From positions 124,001 to 188,000 of the forward strand of contig NZ_JAJOMX010000005.1 in NCBI RefSeq assembly GCF_024699925.1: a stretch of DNA of 64,000 bases, written 5' to 3'. Of the stretch, positions 55,527-64,000 are shown piece after piece. Every line of letters starts with the position of its first letter. Within the stretch, counting starts at the first letter, position 1. Position numbers and translations under genes: made by a program. Under the pieces are notes generated by a model, which had not been told where the DNA came from, did not search any database, and was given only the letters and a program-made list of their open reading frames with translations. Origin of the DNA: Mesorhizobium sp. J428. Its GTDB lineage: Bacteria > Pseudomonadota > Alphaproteobacteria > Rhizobiales > Rhizobiaceae.

Positions 55527-55874
55527 ATGATGCGGATGTCCTCCTCGGCCCGGCTGCTTGCGATCCTCGCCATGATTGGCCTGTTCTTCGCGCCAGTAGC
55601 GCCGTCGGTCGCATCGTCCGCGATGGCGATGCCGATGACGGCCGAAATGCCCGACGGCATGCCGTGCTGCCCTGATGATCAGCCTGCGACCCCGGACTGC
55701 GCGAAGGATTGCCCGTTCGCCGTGGTCTGCACCGCCGTGTTCGTTAGTGCGTCGACGCCGGAGCACCATCTGCTTGCTCTGCGCATCCTGATGCGGGACC
55801 GCTTTACCTCGCGCGGCGATGTCGTGCTTGCGTCCCTGATTGGCGAACCCCCGCCCCGACCTCCTCGAATCTGA
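55527..55874 (+). CDS. Small exported Met/Cys-rich protein upstream of the copper operon
   Basis: 115 residues from ATG 55527 (AAGG upstream). A signal-like hydrophobic stretch (SSARLLAILAMIGLFFAPVA) is followed by a Met- and Cys-rich patch, MAMPMTAEMPDGMPCCPDDQ, and DCAKDCPFAVVC. This pattern fits a periplasmic metal-binding role. It lies 122 bases upstream of the next gene in the island and probably belongs to the same transcript. No named family was recognised with confidence. Confidence 0.6.
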   Translation: MMRMSSSARLLAILAMIGLFFAPVAPSVASSAMAMPMTAEMPDGMPCCPDDQPATPDCAKDCPFAVVCTAVFVSASTPEHHLLALRILMRDRFTSRGDVVLASLIGEPPPRPPRI

Positions 55875-55996
55875 CTGTCAGCGGCGTTTCGGGCGCCGAA
55901 ACCCGGCGGGCGAACCCCTCGGGTCGGACCGCTTGGCCTCGGCTAAGCGAGAAGCCGTGCGCGAGCGCGGTCCAATGACAGTCGGAACCATTGACC

Positions 55997-56398
55997 ATGA
56001 GAGCGAAACCTTGCCTTCGCGCCGCCCCGCTGGCGCTCCTATCTGCCATCGCCGTCTCCACGGCCACACTGGCCGGTCCCGAAGACTACGAATTCCAGCT
56101 TGTCGAAAGCGAGATCAAGCAAGGTGAAGGCGCGACCGTGACGGTCCGGCTGATTGACAAGCGGACCGGCAATCCGGTTGTCGATGCCGTCGTGTTCGCA
56201 ACCCGAATGGACATGCAGCCCGACGGAATGGAGGCGATGACAACGCCGGTAGAGGCGATGCCGTCCGAAGATCCGGGCGCCTATCGCTTCCAGGCCAACC
56301 TCATCATGGCCGGCGGCTGGCGTTTCTCGATCGCGGCCAAGGTTCAGGGTGAGGAGGAGACCGTTGAGAGTCGGCTGGTTTTCGAGGCTGTCGAATGA
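55997..56398 (+). CDS. FixH/YtkA-like periplasmic protein
   Basis: 133 residues from ATG 55997. Signal peptide (LRAAPLALLSAIAVSTATLA) and an immunoglobulin-like beta domain of YtkA/FixH type: VRLIDKRTGNPVVDAVVFAT, Met-rich RMDMQPDGMEAMTTP, GAYRFQANLIMAGGWRFSIA. Such proteins are often encoded before cation RND pumps and are thought to handle copper. The stop overlaps the next start (ATGA), so it is co-translated with the adaptor. Confidence 0.78.
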   Translation: MRAKPCLRAAPLALLSAIAVSTATLAGPEDYEFQLVESEIKQGEGATVTVRLIDKRTGNPVVDAVVFATRMDMQPDGMEAMTTPVEAMPSEDPGAYRFQANLIMAGGWRFSIAAKVQGEEETVESRLVFEAVE

Positions 56399-57837
56399 GC
56401 AGGCTCGGCACCTTTCTGGCCTTCGCCGGTCTGGCGGCGGGGGTAGGCGCGGCCGGATACTGGGCCGGACAGCGCGATCTATCCGTCCCGGCGGTCGTAC
56501 GGGACGTGCAGGCAATGGCGATGCGGGCGCTTGGCGGCGAGGCGGAGCCTATGACCTCCGCAGGCTCAGGGGCAGTCCTCTATTACCGCCATCCGGACGG
56601 TGATCCGGTCTATTCGGCGACGCCAAAGCAAACCGACGACGGCCGCGATTTCATTGCGGTGCTCGCCGGCGAGGATGTGAGCTTCGACGAGCCGGGCAAG
56701 GCCGACATGACGGTTGTCGAAGCGAACTCCGGCGAACGAGAGGTCCTCTACTACCGCAACCCTATGGGTCTACCCGACACATCGCCGACGCCGAAGAAGG
56801 ACTCGATGGGGATGGACTACATCCCTGTCTACGACGGCGAGGACGACGACGGCGCCACCGTCACGGTCTCGGCCGGCAAGCAGCAACGGACCGGCGTCAA
56901 GACGGTCCTCGCCACGAAAGGCACCATTGTCAGGCCGGTCCGGGTTCCGGGAACCGTGACGCTCGACGAGCGCCGCGTCAGCGTCGTGTCCATCCGAACG
57001 GAGGCCTTCCTCGAAGAGGTGGCCGACATCACAACCGGGCAGATGATCGAGCAGGGAGAGCCGCTGGTGCGCTTCTACGCCAAGGAGATCGCCGCGGCCG
57101 GCGCGCTTTACGCGGCCGATCTGAAGAGCGGGGCCGGCAAGGGCGCCGCCGGGGGCAGCCTGCAAAGGCTGGAAAACCTCGGGGTTCCAGCCGAAGCCAT
57201 CGCCGAAATCGAGAAGACGAGGAAGGTTCCCATCTCGGTCACCCTGATGGCGCCGCGCGGCGGGGTCGTTCTCGAGCGCATGGCGATCGACGGCATGATG
57301 GCCGAAGCCGGAGAAACGCTGTTCCGAATCGCCGACATATCGACCGTCTGGGTGATGGCGGACGTGCCGGAATATGAGCTGGGTTCCGTGCGCACCGGCG
57401 ATAGAGCGACCATCAGCATCCGAAGCCTCCCGGGACAGGTGTTCCAGGGCGAGGTCGGCCTTATCCACCCTGAAATCCAGAGTCAGACCCGTACCGCCAG
57501 CCTGCGCATCGAACTGCCCAATGCGGATGGGCTGCTGCTCGCCAACATGTATGCCGATGTGGAGATCGCGACCGGCGGCGGCAGGCCTGTCGTGACGGTG
57601 CCGGACAGCGCGGTCATCGACACGGGCGACCGCCAGGTGGTGATCCTCGACAAGGGCGAAGGCAGCTTCGAACCGCGCCCTGTGAAGATCGGCGGGCGCG
57701 GCGAAGGTATGGTCGAGATCATGGACGGCGTCGCCGAGGGCGAGCGCGTCGTCGTCTCGGCCAACTTCCTGATCGACGCCGAGAGCAATCTCAAGGCGGC
57801 GCTTTCCGCGCTGACCCCGGCGGAAGAACAGCCATGA
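56395..57837 (+). CDS. cusB: CusB-like RND periplasmic adaptor with two heavy-metal-binding domains
   Basis: 480 residues. One N-terminal membrane anchor (about 2-22). Two heavy-metal-binding repeats follow: LYYRHPDGDPVYSATPKQ near 60 and LYYRNPMGLPDTSPTPKKD with MGMDYIPVYDG near 115-145. Then the membrane-fusion-protein core: barrel-sandwich, short hairpin, beta-barrel (STVWVMADVPEYELG) and membrane-proximal domain (GDRQVVILDKGEG). It links the CusA-like pump to an outer-membrane channel and passes metal ions. No cusC/tolC-like gene is in the window. It overlaps cusA by ATGA. Confidence 0.88.
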   Translation: MSRLGTFLAFAGLAAGVGAAGYWAGQRDLSVPAVVRDVQAMAMRALGGEAEPMTSAGSGAVLYYRHPDGDPVYSATPKQTDDGRDFIAVLAGEDVSFDEPGKADMTVVEANSGEREVLYYRNPMGLPDTSPTPKKDSMGMDYIPVYDGEDDDGATVTVSAGKQQRTGVKTVLATKGTIVRPVRVPGTVTLDERRVSVVSIRTEAFLEEVADITTGQMIEQGEPLVRFYAKEIAAAGALYAADLKSGAGKGAAGGSLQRLENLGVPAEAIAEIEKTRKVPISVTLMAPRGGVVLERMAIDGMMAEAGETLFRIADISTVWVMADVPEYELGSVRTGDRATISIRSLPGQVFQGEVGLIHPEIQSQTRTASLRIELPNADGLLLANMYADVEIATGGGRPVVTVPDSAVIDTGDRQVVILDKGEGSFEPRPVKIGGRGEGMVEIMDGVAEGERVVVSANFLIDAESNLKAALSALTPAEEQP

Positions 57838-60800
57838 TCGCGCGTCTCATCGCCTGGTCGGCGCGGAACCTTGTCCTTGTCTTCTTCGCCGCCGCTCTGG
57901 CGACGGCAGCGGGCGTCTACGCGGTCAAGACGTTGCCGCTCGACGCCATTCCCGACTTGTCGGACGTGCAGGTCATCGTCTTCACCGACTATCCGGGCCA
58001 GGCGCCACAGGTGGTCGAGGATCAGGTCACCTATCCGCTGACGACAGCGATGCTGACGGTGCCGCGATCCAAAGTCGTGCGCGGTTTCTCGTTCTTTGGC
58101 GTGTCTTTCGTCTATGTGATTTTCGAGGACGGCGTCGATCCTTACTGGGCGCGCAGCCGCGTGCTCGAATATCTGAACGCCGCCGCGAGCCGCCTTCCGG
58201 CTGGCGTCGCGCCGGCGCTCGGCCCGGACGCGACCGGCGTCGGCTGGGTCTATCAATATGCCGTCGTCGCCAAGGAACTGTCGCTGGCCGAACTGCGGTC
58301 GCTGCAGGACTGGGTGGTGCGCTTCGCGGTTTCGAAGGCCGAGGGCGTTTCTGAGGTCGCGAGCGTCGGCGGCTTCGTCAAGCAGTATTCGATCGTCGTC
58401 GATCCAGCGCGCATGCGCGCGCAAGGGGTGACGCTGTCGGAGATCGGCGAGGCGGTGCGCGACAGCAACATGGACACCGGGGGGCGCACCGTCGAAATCT
58501 CCGAATTCGAGTTCATGGTGCGCGGCCGCGGCTATCTGAAGAGCATCGCCGATATCGAAAGCATCGCGCTCAAAACCGTCGGCGGCGTGCCCCTTAGGCT
58601 CGGGGACGTGGCCAAGGTCGAGATCGTGCCCGACGAACGGCGCGGCATCGCCGAGCTGAACGGCGAGGGAGAGGTCGCCAGCGGCATCGTGCTGCAGCGC
58701 GTCGGTTCGAACGCGCTGACCGTCATCGACAATGCCAAGTCGCAACTCGCAGACATCGAAAAGAGCCTGCCTGGCGGCGCGGAAATCATCACCGTATACG
58801 ACCGCTCGGAACTGATCGGCGCGGCGATCGAAACCCTCAAGATCACGCTGATCGAGGAGAGCGTCATCGTCGCGCTCGTCACGATCGTCTTCCTGCTGCA
58901 TGTCAGGAGCGCGCTGGTCGCCATCATCATGCTCCCCGTCGGGATCCTGATGGCGTTCGCCGCGATGAAGCTCCTCGGCCTTGGCTCCAACATTATGAGC
59001 CTCGGCGGCATAGCGATTGCCATCGGCGCGATGATCGACGCGGCGATCGTGATGATCGAGAACGCGCACAAACATCTGGAGCGTGCGCCGCCGGACAAAC
59101 CCCGGACCGAAGTGCTGATCGAGGCGGCGAGCGAGGTCGGCCCGGCGCTATTCTTCAGCCTGCTGATCATCACCGTCTCGTTCCTGCCGATCTTCACTTT
59201 GGAAAGCCAGGAAGGGCGGCTGTTCGGGCCGCTGGCCTTCACCAAGACGTTTGCCATGGCTGCGGCCGCGCTGCTGTCGGTGACGCTGGTTCCGGCGCTG
59301 ATGGTGGTGTTCGTGCGTGGCAGGATCGTGCCGGAGCACAGGAACCCGCTCAACCGCCTGCTGATCGCGATCTATCGACCAGTTATCAAGGGCGTGCTCC
59401 GGGCGAAGACGCTTACCATCCTGCTTGCCGTCGTTGCCCTTGCGGTGACGGTCTGGCCGGCGCGGCAGCTCGGCTCCGAGTTCATGCCGGCTCTCGACGA
59501 AGGCACGCTGATGTATATGCCCACCACTCTTCCCGGGCTTTCCGTCACCAAGGCGGCGGAATTAATGCAGATGCAGGACCGCATCATCAAGTCGTTCCCC
59601 GAAGTCGAGAGCGTGTTCGGCAAGGCCGGCCGTGCGCAGACCGCGACCGACCCGGCGCCGACCGAAATGTTCGAGACAATCATCAACCTAAAACCAAATG
59701 GGGAGTGGCGCGACGGCGTCACCTCCGAAAGCCTGAAGGCCGAGATGGACGCGGCGCTGCAATTTCCGGGCGTGTCCAATGCCTGGACAATGCCGATCCG
59801 CGCCCGCATCGACATGCTGTCGACCGGCATTCGGACTCCGGTGGGCGTCAAGGTCTACGGCATGGATCTCGACCAGATGGAAAAAGTCGCACGCCAGGTC
59901 GAGGCGGTGCTCCGAAACGTCCCAGGGACGTCGAGCGCCTATGCCGAGCGGGTCGTCGGCGGCTACTTTCTGGACATCGTGCCGGACCGTGTGTCGCTCG
60001 GCCGCTACGGGCTGTCGGTCGGCGACGTACAGGACGTGATCTCGATGGCACTGGGCGCCGAGGTGATCACCACGACGGTCGAGGGCCGTGAGCGCTACGG
60101 CGTCGCCATCCGCTACCCGCGCGCGCTTCGGAGCGACCCGCAGGCAATCGCGCGCGAGGTGCAGGTGGCACTCCCCGGCGGCGGCTCAGTTCCACTGGGC
60201 GAGGTCGCCAAAATCGAACTGACGCGCGGCGCGACCTCTATCCGAACTGAGAACGGCCAACTGGCCGTCTACATCTTCGTCGATATCGCCGGGCGAGATC
60301 TCGGGGGTTATGTGGCCGATGCGCAGTCTGCGGTCGCGGCGGGCGTTGCGCTCCCGGCCGGCTATTCGCTCGGCTGGAGCGGCCAGTTCGAATATCTGGA
60401 GCGCGCCCAGGCGCGGCTGAAAATCGTGGTGCCGCTGACGCTCGCGCTAATTTTCCTGCTGCTGTTCCTGAACTTCCGCCGACTGACGGAGACGCTGATC
60501 GTCATGCTGTCTCTGCCCTTCGCGCTGGTCGGCGGCATATGGCTGATGTGGTGGCTCGGCTTCAACACTTCGGTTGCGGTCGCCGTCGGCTTCATCGCGC
60601 TCGCCGGCGTTGCGGCCGAAACGGGCGTCATCATGCTGATCTATCTCGATCATGCGCTTGTTGAAGCCCAAGGAAAGTGCGCCGCCCAGGGCCGCGCATT
60701 CGCGCGAGCTGACCTAGATGACGCGATCAGGGTGGGCGCGGTGGAGCGCGTCCGGCCAAAGATGATGACAGTGGTCGCCATCATGGCGGGGCTTTTGCCC

Positions 60801-61004
60801 ATCCTGTGGAGCACTGGGGCCGGCTCGGAAATCATGCAGCGCATTGCCGTGCCGATGATCGGCGGCATGATCTCATCGACCATCCTGACCCTAGTGGTGA
60901 TCCCGGCGGTTTACGGCATCGTGAAGGGTCGGGGCCTGCCGAGGCGAGCCGCGGCTGAGAGCTCATCGGCGCCGGTGAACCCTCTGAAGTCCGCCGCGGA
61001 ATAG
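57834..61004 (+). CDS. cusA: CusA-like heavy-metal-efflux RND transporter
   Basis: 1056 residues, full length for the HME-RND family. First membrane helix at the N-terminus (NLVLVFFAAALATAAGVYAV), then LDAIPDLSDVQVIVFTDYPG, a family hallmark. The proton-relay helix reads GIAIAIGAMIDAAIVMIENA. Periplasmic loops carry Met residues (EFMPALDEGTLMYMPTTLPG). A second set of helices (about 870-1030) closes the pump. It expels Cu(I)/Ag(I), or possibly another divalent cation, by proton antiport; the exact metal is inferred from the copper genes around it. A terminator hairpin follows at 61150-61181. Confidence 0.92.
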   Translation: MIARLIAWSARNLVLVFFAAALATAAGVYAVKTLPLDAIPDLSDVQVIVFTDYPGQAPQVVEDQVTYPLTTAMLTVPRSKVVRGFSFFGVSFVYVIFEDGVDPYWARSRVLEYLNAAASRLPAGVAPALGPDATGVGWVYQYAVVAKELSLAELRSLQDWVVRFAVSKAEGVSEVASVGGFVKQYSIVVDPARMRAQGVTLSEIGEAVRDSNMDTGGRTVEISEFEFMVRGRGYLKSIADIESIALKTVGGVPLRLGDVAKVEIVPDERRGIAELNGEGEVASGIVLQRVGSNALTVIDNAKSQLADIEKSLPGGAEIITVYDRSELIGAAIETLKITLIEESVIVALVTIVFLLHVRSALVAIIMLPVGILMAFAAMKLLGLGSNIMSLGGIAIAIGAMIDAAIVMIENAHKHLERAPPDKPRTEVLIEAASEVGPALFFSLLIITVSFLPIFTLESQEGRLFGPLAFTKTFAMAAAALLSVTLVPALMVVFVRGRIVPEHRNPLNRLLIAIYRPVIKGVLRAKTLTILLAVVALAVTVWPARQLGSEFMPALDEGTLMYMPTTLPGLSVTKAAELMQMQDRIIKSFPEVESVFGKAGRAQTATDPAPTEMFETIINLKPNGEWRDGVTSESLKAEMDAALQFPGVSNAWTMPIRARIDMLSTGIRTPVGVKVYGMDLDQMEKVARQVEAVLRNVPGTSSAYAERVVGGYFLDIVPDRVSLGRYGLSVGDVQDVISMALGAEVITTTVEGRERYGVAIRYPRALRSDPQAIAREVQVALPGGGSVPLGEVAKIELTRGATSIRTENGQLAVYIFVDIAGRDLGGYVADAQSAVAAGVALPAGYSLGWSGQFEYLERAQARLKIVVPLTLALIFLLLFLNFRRLTETLIVMLSLPFALVGGIWLMWWLGFNTSVAVAVGFIALAGVAAETGVIMLIYLDHALVEAQGKCAAQGRAFARADLDDAIRVGAVERVRPKMMTVVAIMAGLLPILWSTGAGSEIMQRIAVPMIGGMISSTILTLVVIPAVYGIVKGRGLPRRAAAESSSAPVNPLKSAAE

Positions 61005-61149
61005 AAGGAAAGAAAATGATGATTGGATGAGCTGATGTCAGGTGAAATGTGTGTCGAAACGGGATCGGCGGCCTGATCGTCCTGGCGATTGCCGGTCTCG
61101 TGATCGCCGCCTTGGTGAAGTTTGTTTCTTCCTCGGATGAAATCTTGGT
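61005..61149 (+). other. Gap with a short hydrophobic coding remnant
   Basis: Between cusA and the hairpin, the plus-strand frame from ATG 61049 encodes a membrane-like stretch (GGLIVLAIAGLVIAALVKFV) and then runs into the terminator and antisense of the next gene. It may be the start of a lost small membrane protein. Weak evidence only. Confidence 0.3.
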
Positions 61150-61181
61150 CGTAGGCGCGAGGCATCGACGTCGCGCCTACG
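61150..61181. terminator. Bidirectional hairpin terminator between cusA and the copper-storage gene
   Basis: Perfect 11-bp stem CGTAGGCGCGA (61150-61160) with TCGCGCCTACG (61171-61181) between convergent genes. Flanking A/T bases are few, so termination strength is uncertain. Confidence 0.75.
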
Positions 61182-61193
61182 AACAATCGGCTA

Positions 61194-61526
61194 TTAAGCC
61201 GCCATCTTTCGACAGCTCTCCGCGCAGCGGCGGCAGGTATCGACGCAGTCCTGCATGTCGCCAATACGCTCGCAGTCATCCGCGCACTCGTTGCAGATTT
61301 CCGCGCATTCGCCGCAAATATGCTTGTGGTGCTCGGAGCCGATGAGCATGAAATGCGCCGAGGTTCGGCAGATTTCGGCGCAGGCCATCATCAGCGTGAA
61401 GTGCTGTTTTTCGGTGTGTTCTCCGCCCATTTCCAAGCAATGGCCCATCGCTGTAGACAGGCACATCGAATAGCAGCGCAGGCACTCGTCGATACAGTTT
61501 TTCATCTCGGGGCTGAGGTGATGCAT
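61194..61526 (-). CDS. csp: Four-helix-bundle copper-binding (Csp-like) protein
   Basis: 110 residues with 14 Cys spaced along helices: CIDECLRCYSMCLSTAMGHC, ACAEICRTSAHF, HICGECAEICNECADDCERI, DCVDTCRRCAESC. This CxxxC/CxxCxxxC pattern lines the core of copper-storage proteins that hold many Cu(I) ions. No signal peptide is seen, so it should be cytosolic (Csp3 type). It lies within the copper island and is read opposite to cusBA, towards it. Confidence 0.87.
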   Translation of the reverse strand: MHHLSPEMKNCIDECLRCYSMCLSTAMGHCLEMGGEHTEKQHFTLMMACAEICRTSAHFMLIGSEHHKHICGECAEICNECADDCERIGDMQDCVDTCRRCAESCRKMAA

Positions 61527-61576
61527 ATCATGGATCCTTGTGTGATCGGGGAGCGCCTGTGGCGCCCCCTACGACC

Positions 61577-62023
61577 TCATTTGACGTTAGCTTCGAGCCA
61601 TTTTTTAAAATCAGCGATCTCCTTGGTCTGGTCGTCGATGATTTTCTGCGCGGCCTGTTTCGCTTCGTCGTTGTCGCCGTATTTCAGCTCGACGCTGGCC
61701 ATGTCAATGGCACCTTGATGGTGCGCGATCATCGTGCAGACGAATGCGACATCTGGATCCTTGGCCATGATCCCCCGCATCATCGCCGGTTGCATTCTTA
61801 TCATTCCGGCCATGAAGGCTTTGTGCGCCTCGTCCATGCCAGACATGTCCATTCCCGACCTATCCGTCATCGGCATCTTCTGGTCTGCGGCCTCACCGCA
61901 CTGTGCGGGCAGCGTGACTGGGGCCATTTCCATTGGTTTGTTGGAAGATTCCTGCCCTACCGCAAACGACGCGGTCCCCGTGAGCATCAACGTTGCGAGA
62001 ATGAGCTTCGACGTTTTCATCAT
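61577..62023 (-). CDS. DUF305 exported protein
   Basis: 148 residues. Signal peptide (KLILATLMLTGTASFAVG), then a DUF305 four-helix fold with the HHQGAIDMA motif and Met/His-rich loops (MPMTDRSGMDMSGMDEAH, MIRMQPAMMRGIMAKD). DUF305 proteins often accompany copper-resistance genes and may bind metal in the periplasm. ATG 62023 follows AGGAGA. It is probably co-transcribed with the Csp gene 50 bases downstream. Confidence 0.85.
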   Translation of the reverse strand: MMKTSKLILATLMLTGTASFAVGQESSNKPMEMAPVTLPAQCGEAADQKMPMTDRSGMDMSGMDEAHKAFMAGMIRMQPAMMRGIMAKDPDVAFVCTMIAHHQGAIDMASVELKYGDNDEAKQAAQKIIDDQTKEIADFKKWLEANVK

Positions 62024-62089
62024 ATTTCTCCTGGTTTCAGAATACGACTACGGGCTTTGGAGCCCACCTGGGATTCGATAGCAGCTTCG

Positions 62090-62257
62090 TTAATGATTTC
62101 GGAGGCCGCTCAAGTCAAACCGCTGCACCGAATCCCCGTCAGGATGGTCAAGCTCTGCGGCGGACGTCGTTGTCAAAAAGATCGCGGTCAGTGCGACTAT
62201 CGCAAGCGAAGCCAAGCTGACGAGCCTGACGAACTGGAAAGATTCTGCGCAAGACAT
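62090..62257 (-). CDS. Possible small exported protein
   Basis: 55 residues if started at ATG 62257: a hydrophobic N-terminus (FVRLVSLASLAIVALTAIFL) with a cleavage-like TSAAE and a short polar tail. The ribosome site is poor (GGAG directly against the ATG). The frame is also open further upstream. It may be a real short secreted peptide of the copper island or chance; I lean slightly towards real because of the signal-like segment. Confidence 0.35.
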   Translation of the reverse strand: MSCAESFQFVRLVSLASLAIVALTAIFLTTTSAAELDHPDGDSVQRFDLSGLRNH

Positions 62258-62424
62258 CTCCAATAACCACCGCGTCCGGGCTTTGTTCCGGGACCCTATC
62301 CGACTTTCTTGGGCGGTATCGCCCAAGACAAATGAGCATGTTTGCTCGCGAGGAACCTCCAGCCTGCTTGACAGGCTACGACCTGAGGCGGCGTCCAGCT
62401 TTAAAGTGGAGGTGAAAATTCCGC

Positions 62425-62456
62425 TTGACCTTCCGGTAGCTGGAAGGCGCAACAAT
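62425..62456 (+). promoter_or_regulatory. CueR-type promoter/operator of copA
   Basis: TTGACC (-35, 62425-62430), a 19-20 base spacer holding the dyad CCTTCC...GGAAGG, and a -10 near AACAAT (62451-62456). The ACCTTCC-N-GGAAGG arrangement with a long spacer is the CueR operator form seen at copA genes. It lies 26 bases upstream of the copA start. The regulator gene itself is outside the window. Confidence 0.85.
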
Positions 62457-62482
62457 ACGCCGATCAAATCGGAGGTCGCGCC

Positions 62483-64000
62483 ATGAGCACCCATTCACCT
62501 GACAATCACTCGCACGCAACGGGGGACGCGTGTTGCTCGACGCATGCCAAGCTGGCCAAAGGCGAGGTCATACGCGATCCCGTATGCGGCATGACTGTCG
62601 ACCCAGCCGCAGGCAAGCCCCGCACCGAGTATGATGGTCACACCTACCATTTTTGCAGCGCGTCGTGCCGGGACAAGTTCGTCAAGGCGCCGCAGGAGTT
62701 CATCACGGCGATCGATCCGGTCTGCGGCATGAGCGTTGAGCGCGCGACTGCCGCCAACTTCACGCGGCATGAGGGCAAGGGCTTCTATTTCTGCTCGTCG
62801 GGATGCAAGGGCAAGTTCGAGGCGGAACCGCCGAAGTATCTCGGCGACCGGCCTGCGCCGGAGCGGATGCCGAAGGGCACGCAATACACCTGTCCGATGC
62901 ATCCGGAGATCGTCCGCGACAAGCCAGGCTCCTGCCCGATCTGCGGCATGGCGCTGGAGCCCATGGGTGTTCCGACCGGCGACGAGGGCCCCAATCCCGA
63001 ACTCATCGATTTCACTCGGCGGCTGTGGGTCAGCGGCTTGCTCTCGGTCCCGCTGCTTTTCATCACGATGGGACCTATGCTCGGCCTGCCCGTCCGCGAC
63101 TGGCTGGGTGCGCAGATCTCGACCTGGCTGGAATTGGTGCTGGCTACCCCTGTGGTGCTCTGGGCCGCCATTCCCTTCTTCCATCGCGGCTGGGAGTCCG
63201 TCGTCAATCGTAGCCCGAACATGTGGACCCTGATCTCGATCGGTGTCGGAGTCGCCTATCTCTACAGCGTCGTTGCGACACTGTTTCCGGATCTCTTCCC
63301 GCACCAATTCCGTGGCCATGGTGGCTCGGTGCCGGTCTATTTCGAGGCGGCCGCGGTGATCGTGGCGCTCGTCTTCCTGGGACAGGTGCTTGAACTGCGC
63401 GCCCGGGAGCGCACCGGGTCGGCGATCCGCGCGCTGCTCGACCTCGCGCCAAAGACTGCGCGGCGGATAGGAGCGGACGGATCGGAAAAAGACGTACCTC
63501 TCGACGAGGTCAAGTCAGGCGACAGCCTGCGCGTCCGCCCTGGCGACAGTGTCCCCGTTGACGGAATTGTGCTGGAAGGCAGGACCTCGATCGACGAAAG
63601 CATGATCACGGGGGAGCCTCTTCCAGTTGAGAAGACCGAAGGCGACAGCGTCACCGGCGGCACGCTCAACCGCAACGGAACGCTGGTCATTCGCGCCGAG
63701 AAAGTCGGCGCCGAGACCATGCTGTCACGGATCGTCGAGATGGTCGCCAAGGCCCAGCGCTCACGCGCACCGATCCAGGGGCTCGCCGACCGTGTATCGT
63801 TCTACTTCGTGCCGACCGTCGTGCTCGTGGCGATCCTGGCCTTCGTCGTCTGGGCGGTCTTCGGTCCAGAGCCGTCGATGATCTTCGCCATCGTCTCGGC
63901 GGTCTCCGTGCTCATCATCGCCTGCCCGTGTGCTCTCGGCCTGGCGACGCCGATGTCGATTATGACGGCGACGGGTCGCGGAGCACAGGCAGGTGTGCTG
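62483..64000 (+). CDS. copA: P1B-type copper-exporting ATPase, N-terminal part (runs off the window)
   Basis: 506 codons are visible from ATG 62483 (GGAGG upstream). The N-terminus is His-rich (HSPDNHSH), with two YHS-type metal domains ([10 protein letters not shown]...YHFCSASC and [10 protein letters not shown]...YFCSSGC) and a heavy-metal-binding repeat ([10 protein letters not shown]...[10 protein letters not shown]). Membrane helices, the actuator motif TGEPLPVEK and the metal-site motif [10 protein letters not shown] follow. The phosphorylation DKTG motif lies beyond 64000. It pumps Cu(I) out of the cytoplasm. Control by a CueR-type regulator is implied by the promoter. Confidence 0.93.
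   Translation, partial: MSTHSPDNHSHATGDACCSTHAKLAKGEVIRDPVCGMTVDPAAGKPRTEYDGHTYHFCSASCRDKFVKAPQEFITAIDPVCGMSVERATAANFTRHEGKGFYFCSSGCKGKFEAEPPKYLGDRPAPERMPKGTQYTCPMHPEIVRDKPGSCPICGMALEPMGVPTGDEGPNPELIDFTRRLWVSGLLSVPLLFITMGPMLGLPVRDWLGAQISTWLELVLATPVVLWAAIPFFHRGWESVVNRSPNMWTLISIGVGVAYLYSVVATLFPDLFPHQFRGHGGSVPVYFEAAAVIVALVFLGQVLELRARERTGSAIRALLDLAPKTARRIGADGSEKDVPLDEVKSGDSLRVRPGDSVPVDGIVLEGRTSIDESMITGEPLPVEKTEGDSVTGGTLNRNGTLVIRAEKVGAETMLSRIVEMVAKAQRSRAPIQGLADRVSFYFVPTVVLVAILAFVVWAVFGPEPSMIFAIVSAVSVLIIACPCALGLATPMSIMTATGRGAQAGVL

Noticed and set aside
1..64000. tRNA, rRNA, CRISPR array or replication initiator
   Set aside because: Looked for and not seen; no regularly spaced repeats and no RepA/RepC-like protein.

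Overview
The window is GC-rich DNA from an alphaproteobacterium, most likely of the order Hyphomicrobiales (Rhizobiales). It looks like part of a large conjugative plasmid or a plasmid-like integrative element. The reasons are a VirB/VirD4 type IV secretion module, a VirD2-like relaxase with a recognisable oriT, VirC1/VirC2-like accessory genes, and the block of DUF736, DUF2493, toprim, strawberry-notch helicase, DUF1419, ParB-like and DUF932 genes that is typical of alphaproteobacterial plasmids. No replication initiator, tRNA, rRNA or CRISPR array was seen.

Layout. 1-5793: end of a T4SS operon (virB8, virB9, a frameshifted virB10, virB11, virD4), genes overlapping by a few bases. 6097-11445: a two-gene candidate antiphage system with the architecture of type I Mokosh: a kinase-like plus SF1 helicase protein, and a PLD nuclease that is frameshifted before its second HKD motif. 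11517-13558: an excisionase-like regulator, an unknown protein and a PIN-domain protein. 13840-13966: a small RNA candidate whose three hairpins each show a CCTCCTCCC-type loop (alpha-r14/cuckoo type). 14004-18651: DNA-transfer genes, with relaxase and MobC-like genes on the minus strand, an oriT with a consensus nic site, then VirC1/VirC2-like genes on the plus strand. 18827-34972: plasmid housekeeping and unknown genes.

35117-53864 is the most unusual part. One ancestral DUF932 gene (minus strand) now lies in three pieces, at 53458-53864, 42123-42283 and 35117-35759, which join in frame. Two tyrosine-recombinase transposons split it, each flanked by a 6-bp direct repeat and imperfect inverted ends. 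Element A (about 35760-42122) carries three recombinases, a DUF6262-like protein and an ardC-like gene, all near intact. Element B (about 42284-53457) carries a mercury operon (merR, merT, merP, merF and a merB-merA gene fusion), a second ardC, a 168-bp palindrome and a decayed recombinase set.

54152-64000: a DUF1173 gene, then a copper/heavy-metal island (CusB- and CusA-like RND efflux, a four-helix Cys-rich copper protein, a DUF305 protein, and a CueR-type promoter driving a P1B copper ATPase that runs off the window).

The parts together describe a transmissible metal-resistance and defence plasmid. Single-base frameshifts are frequent, including in virB10, mkoB and a SLOG-like gene, several of them at homopolymers. 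Some may be sequencing errors rather than biology, so statements about inactivation should be read with that in mind.
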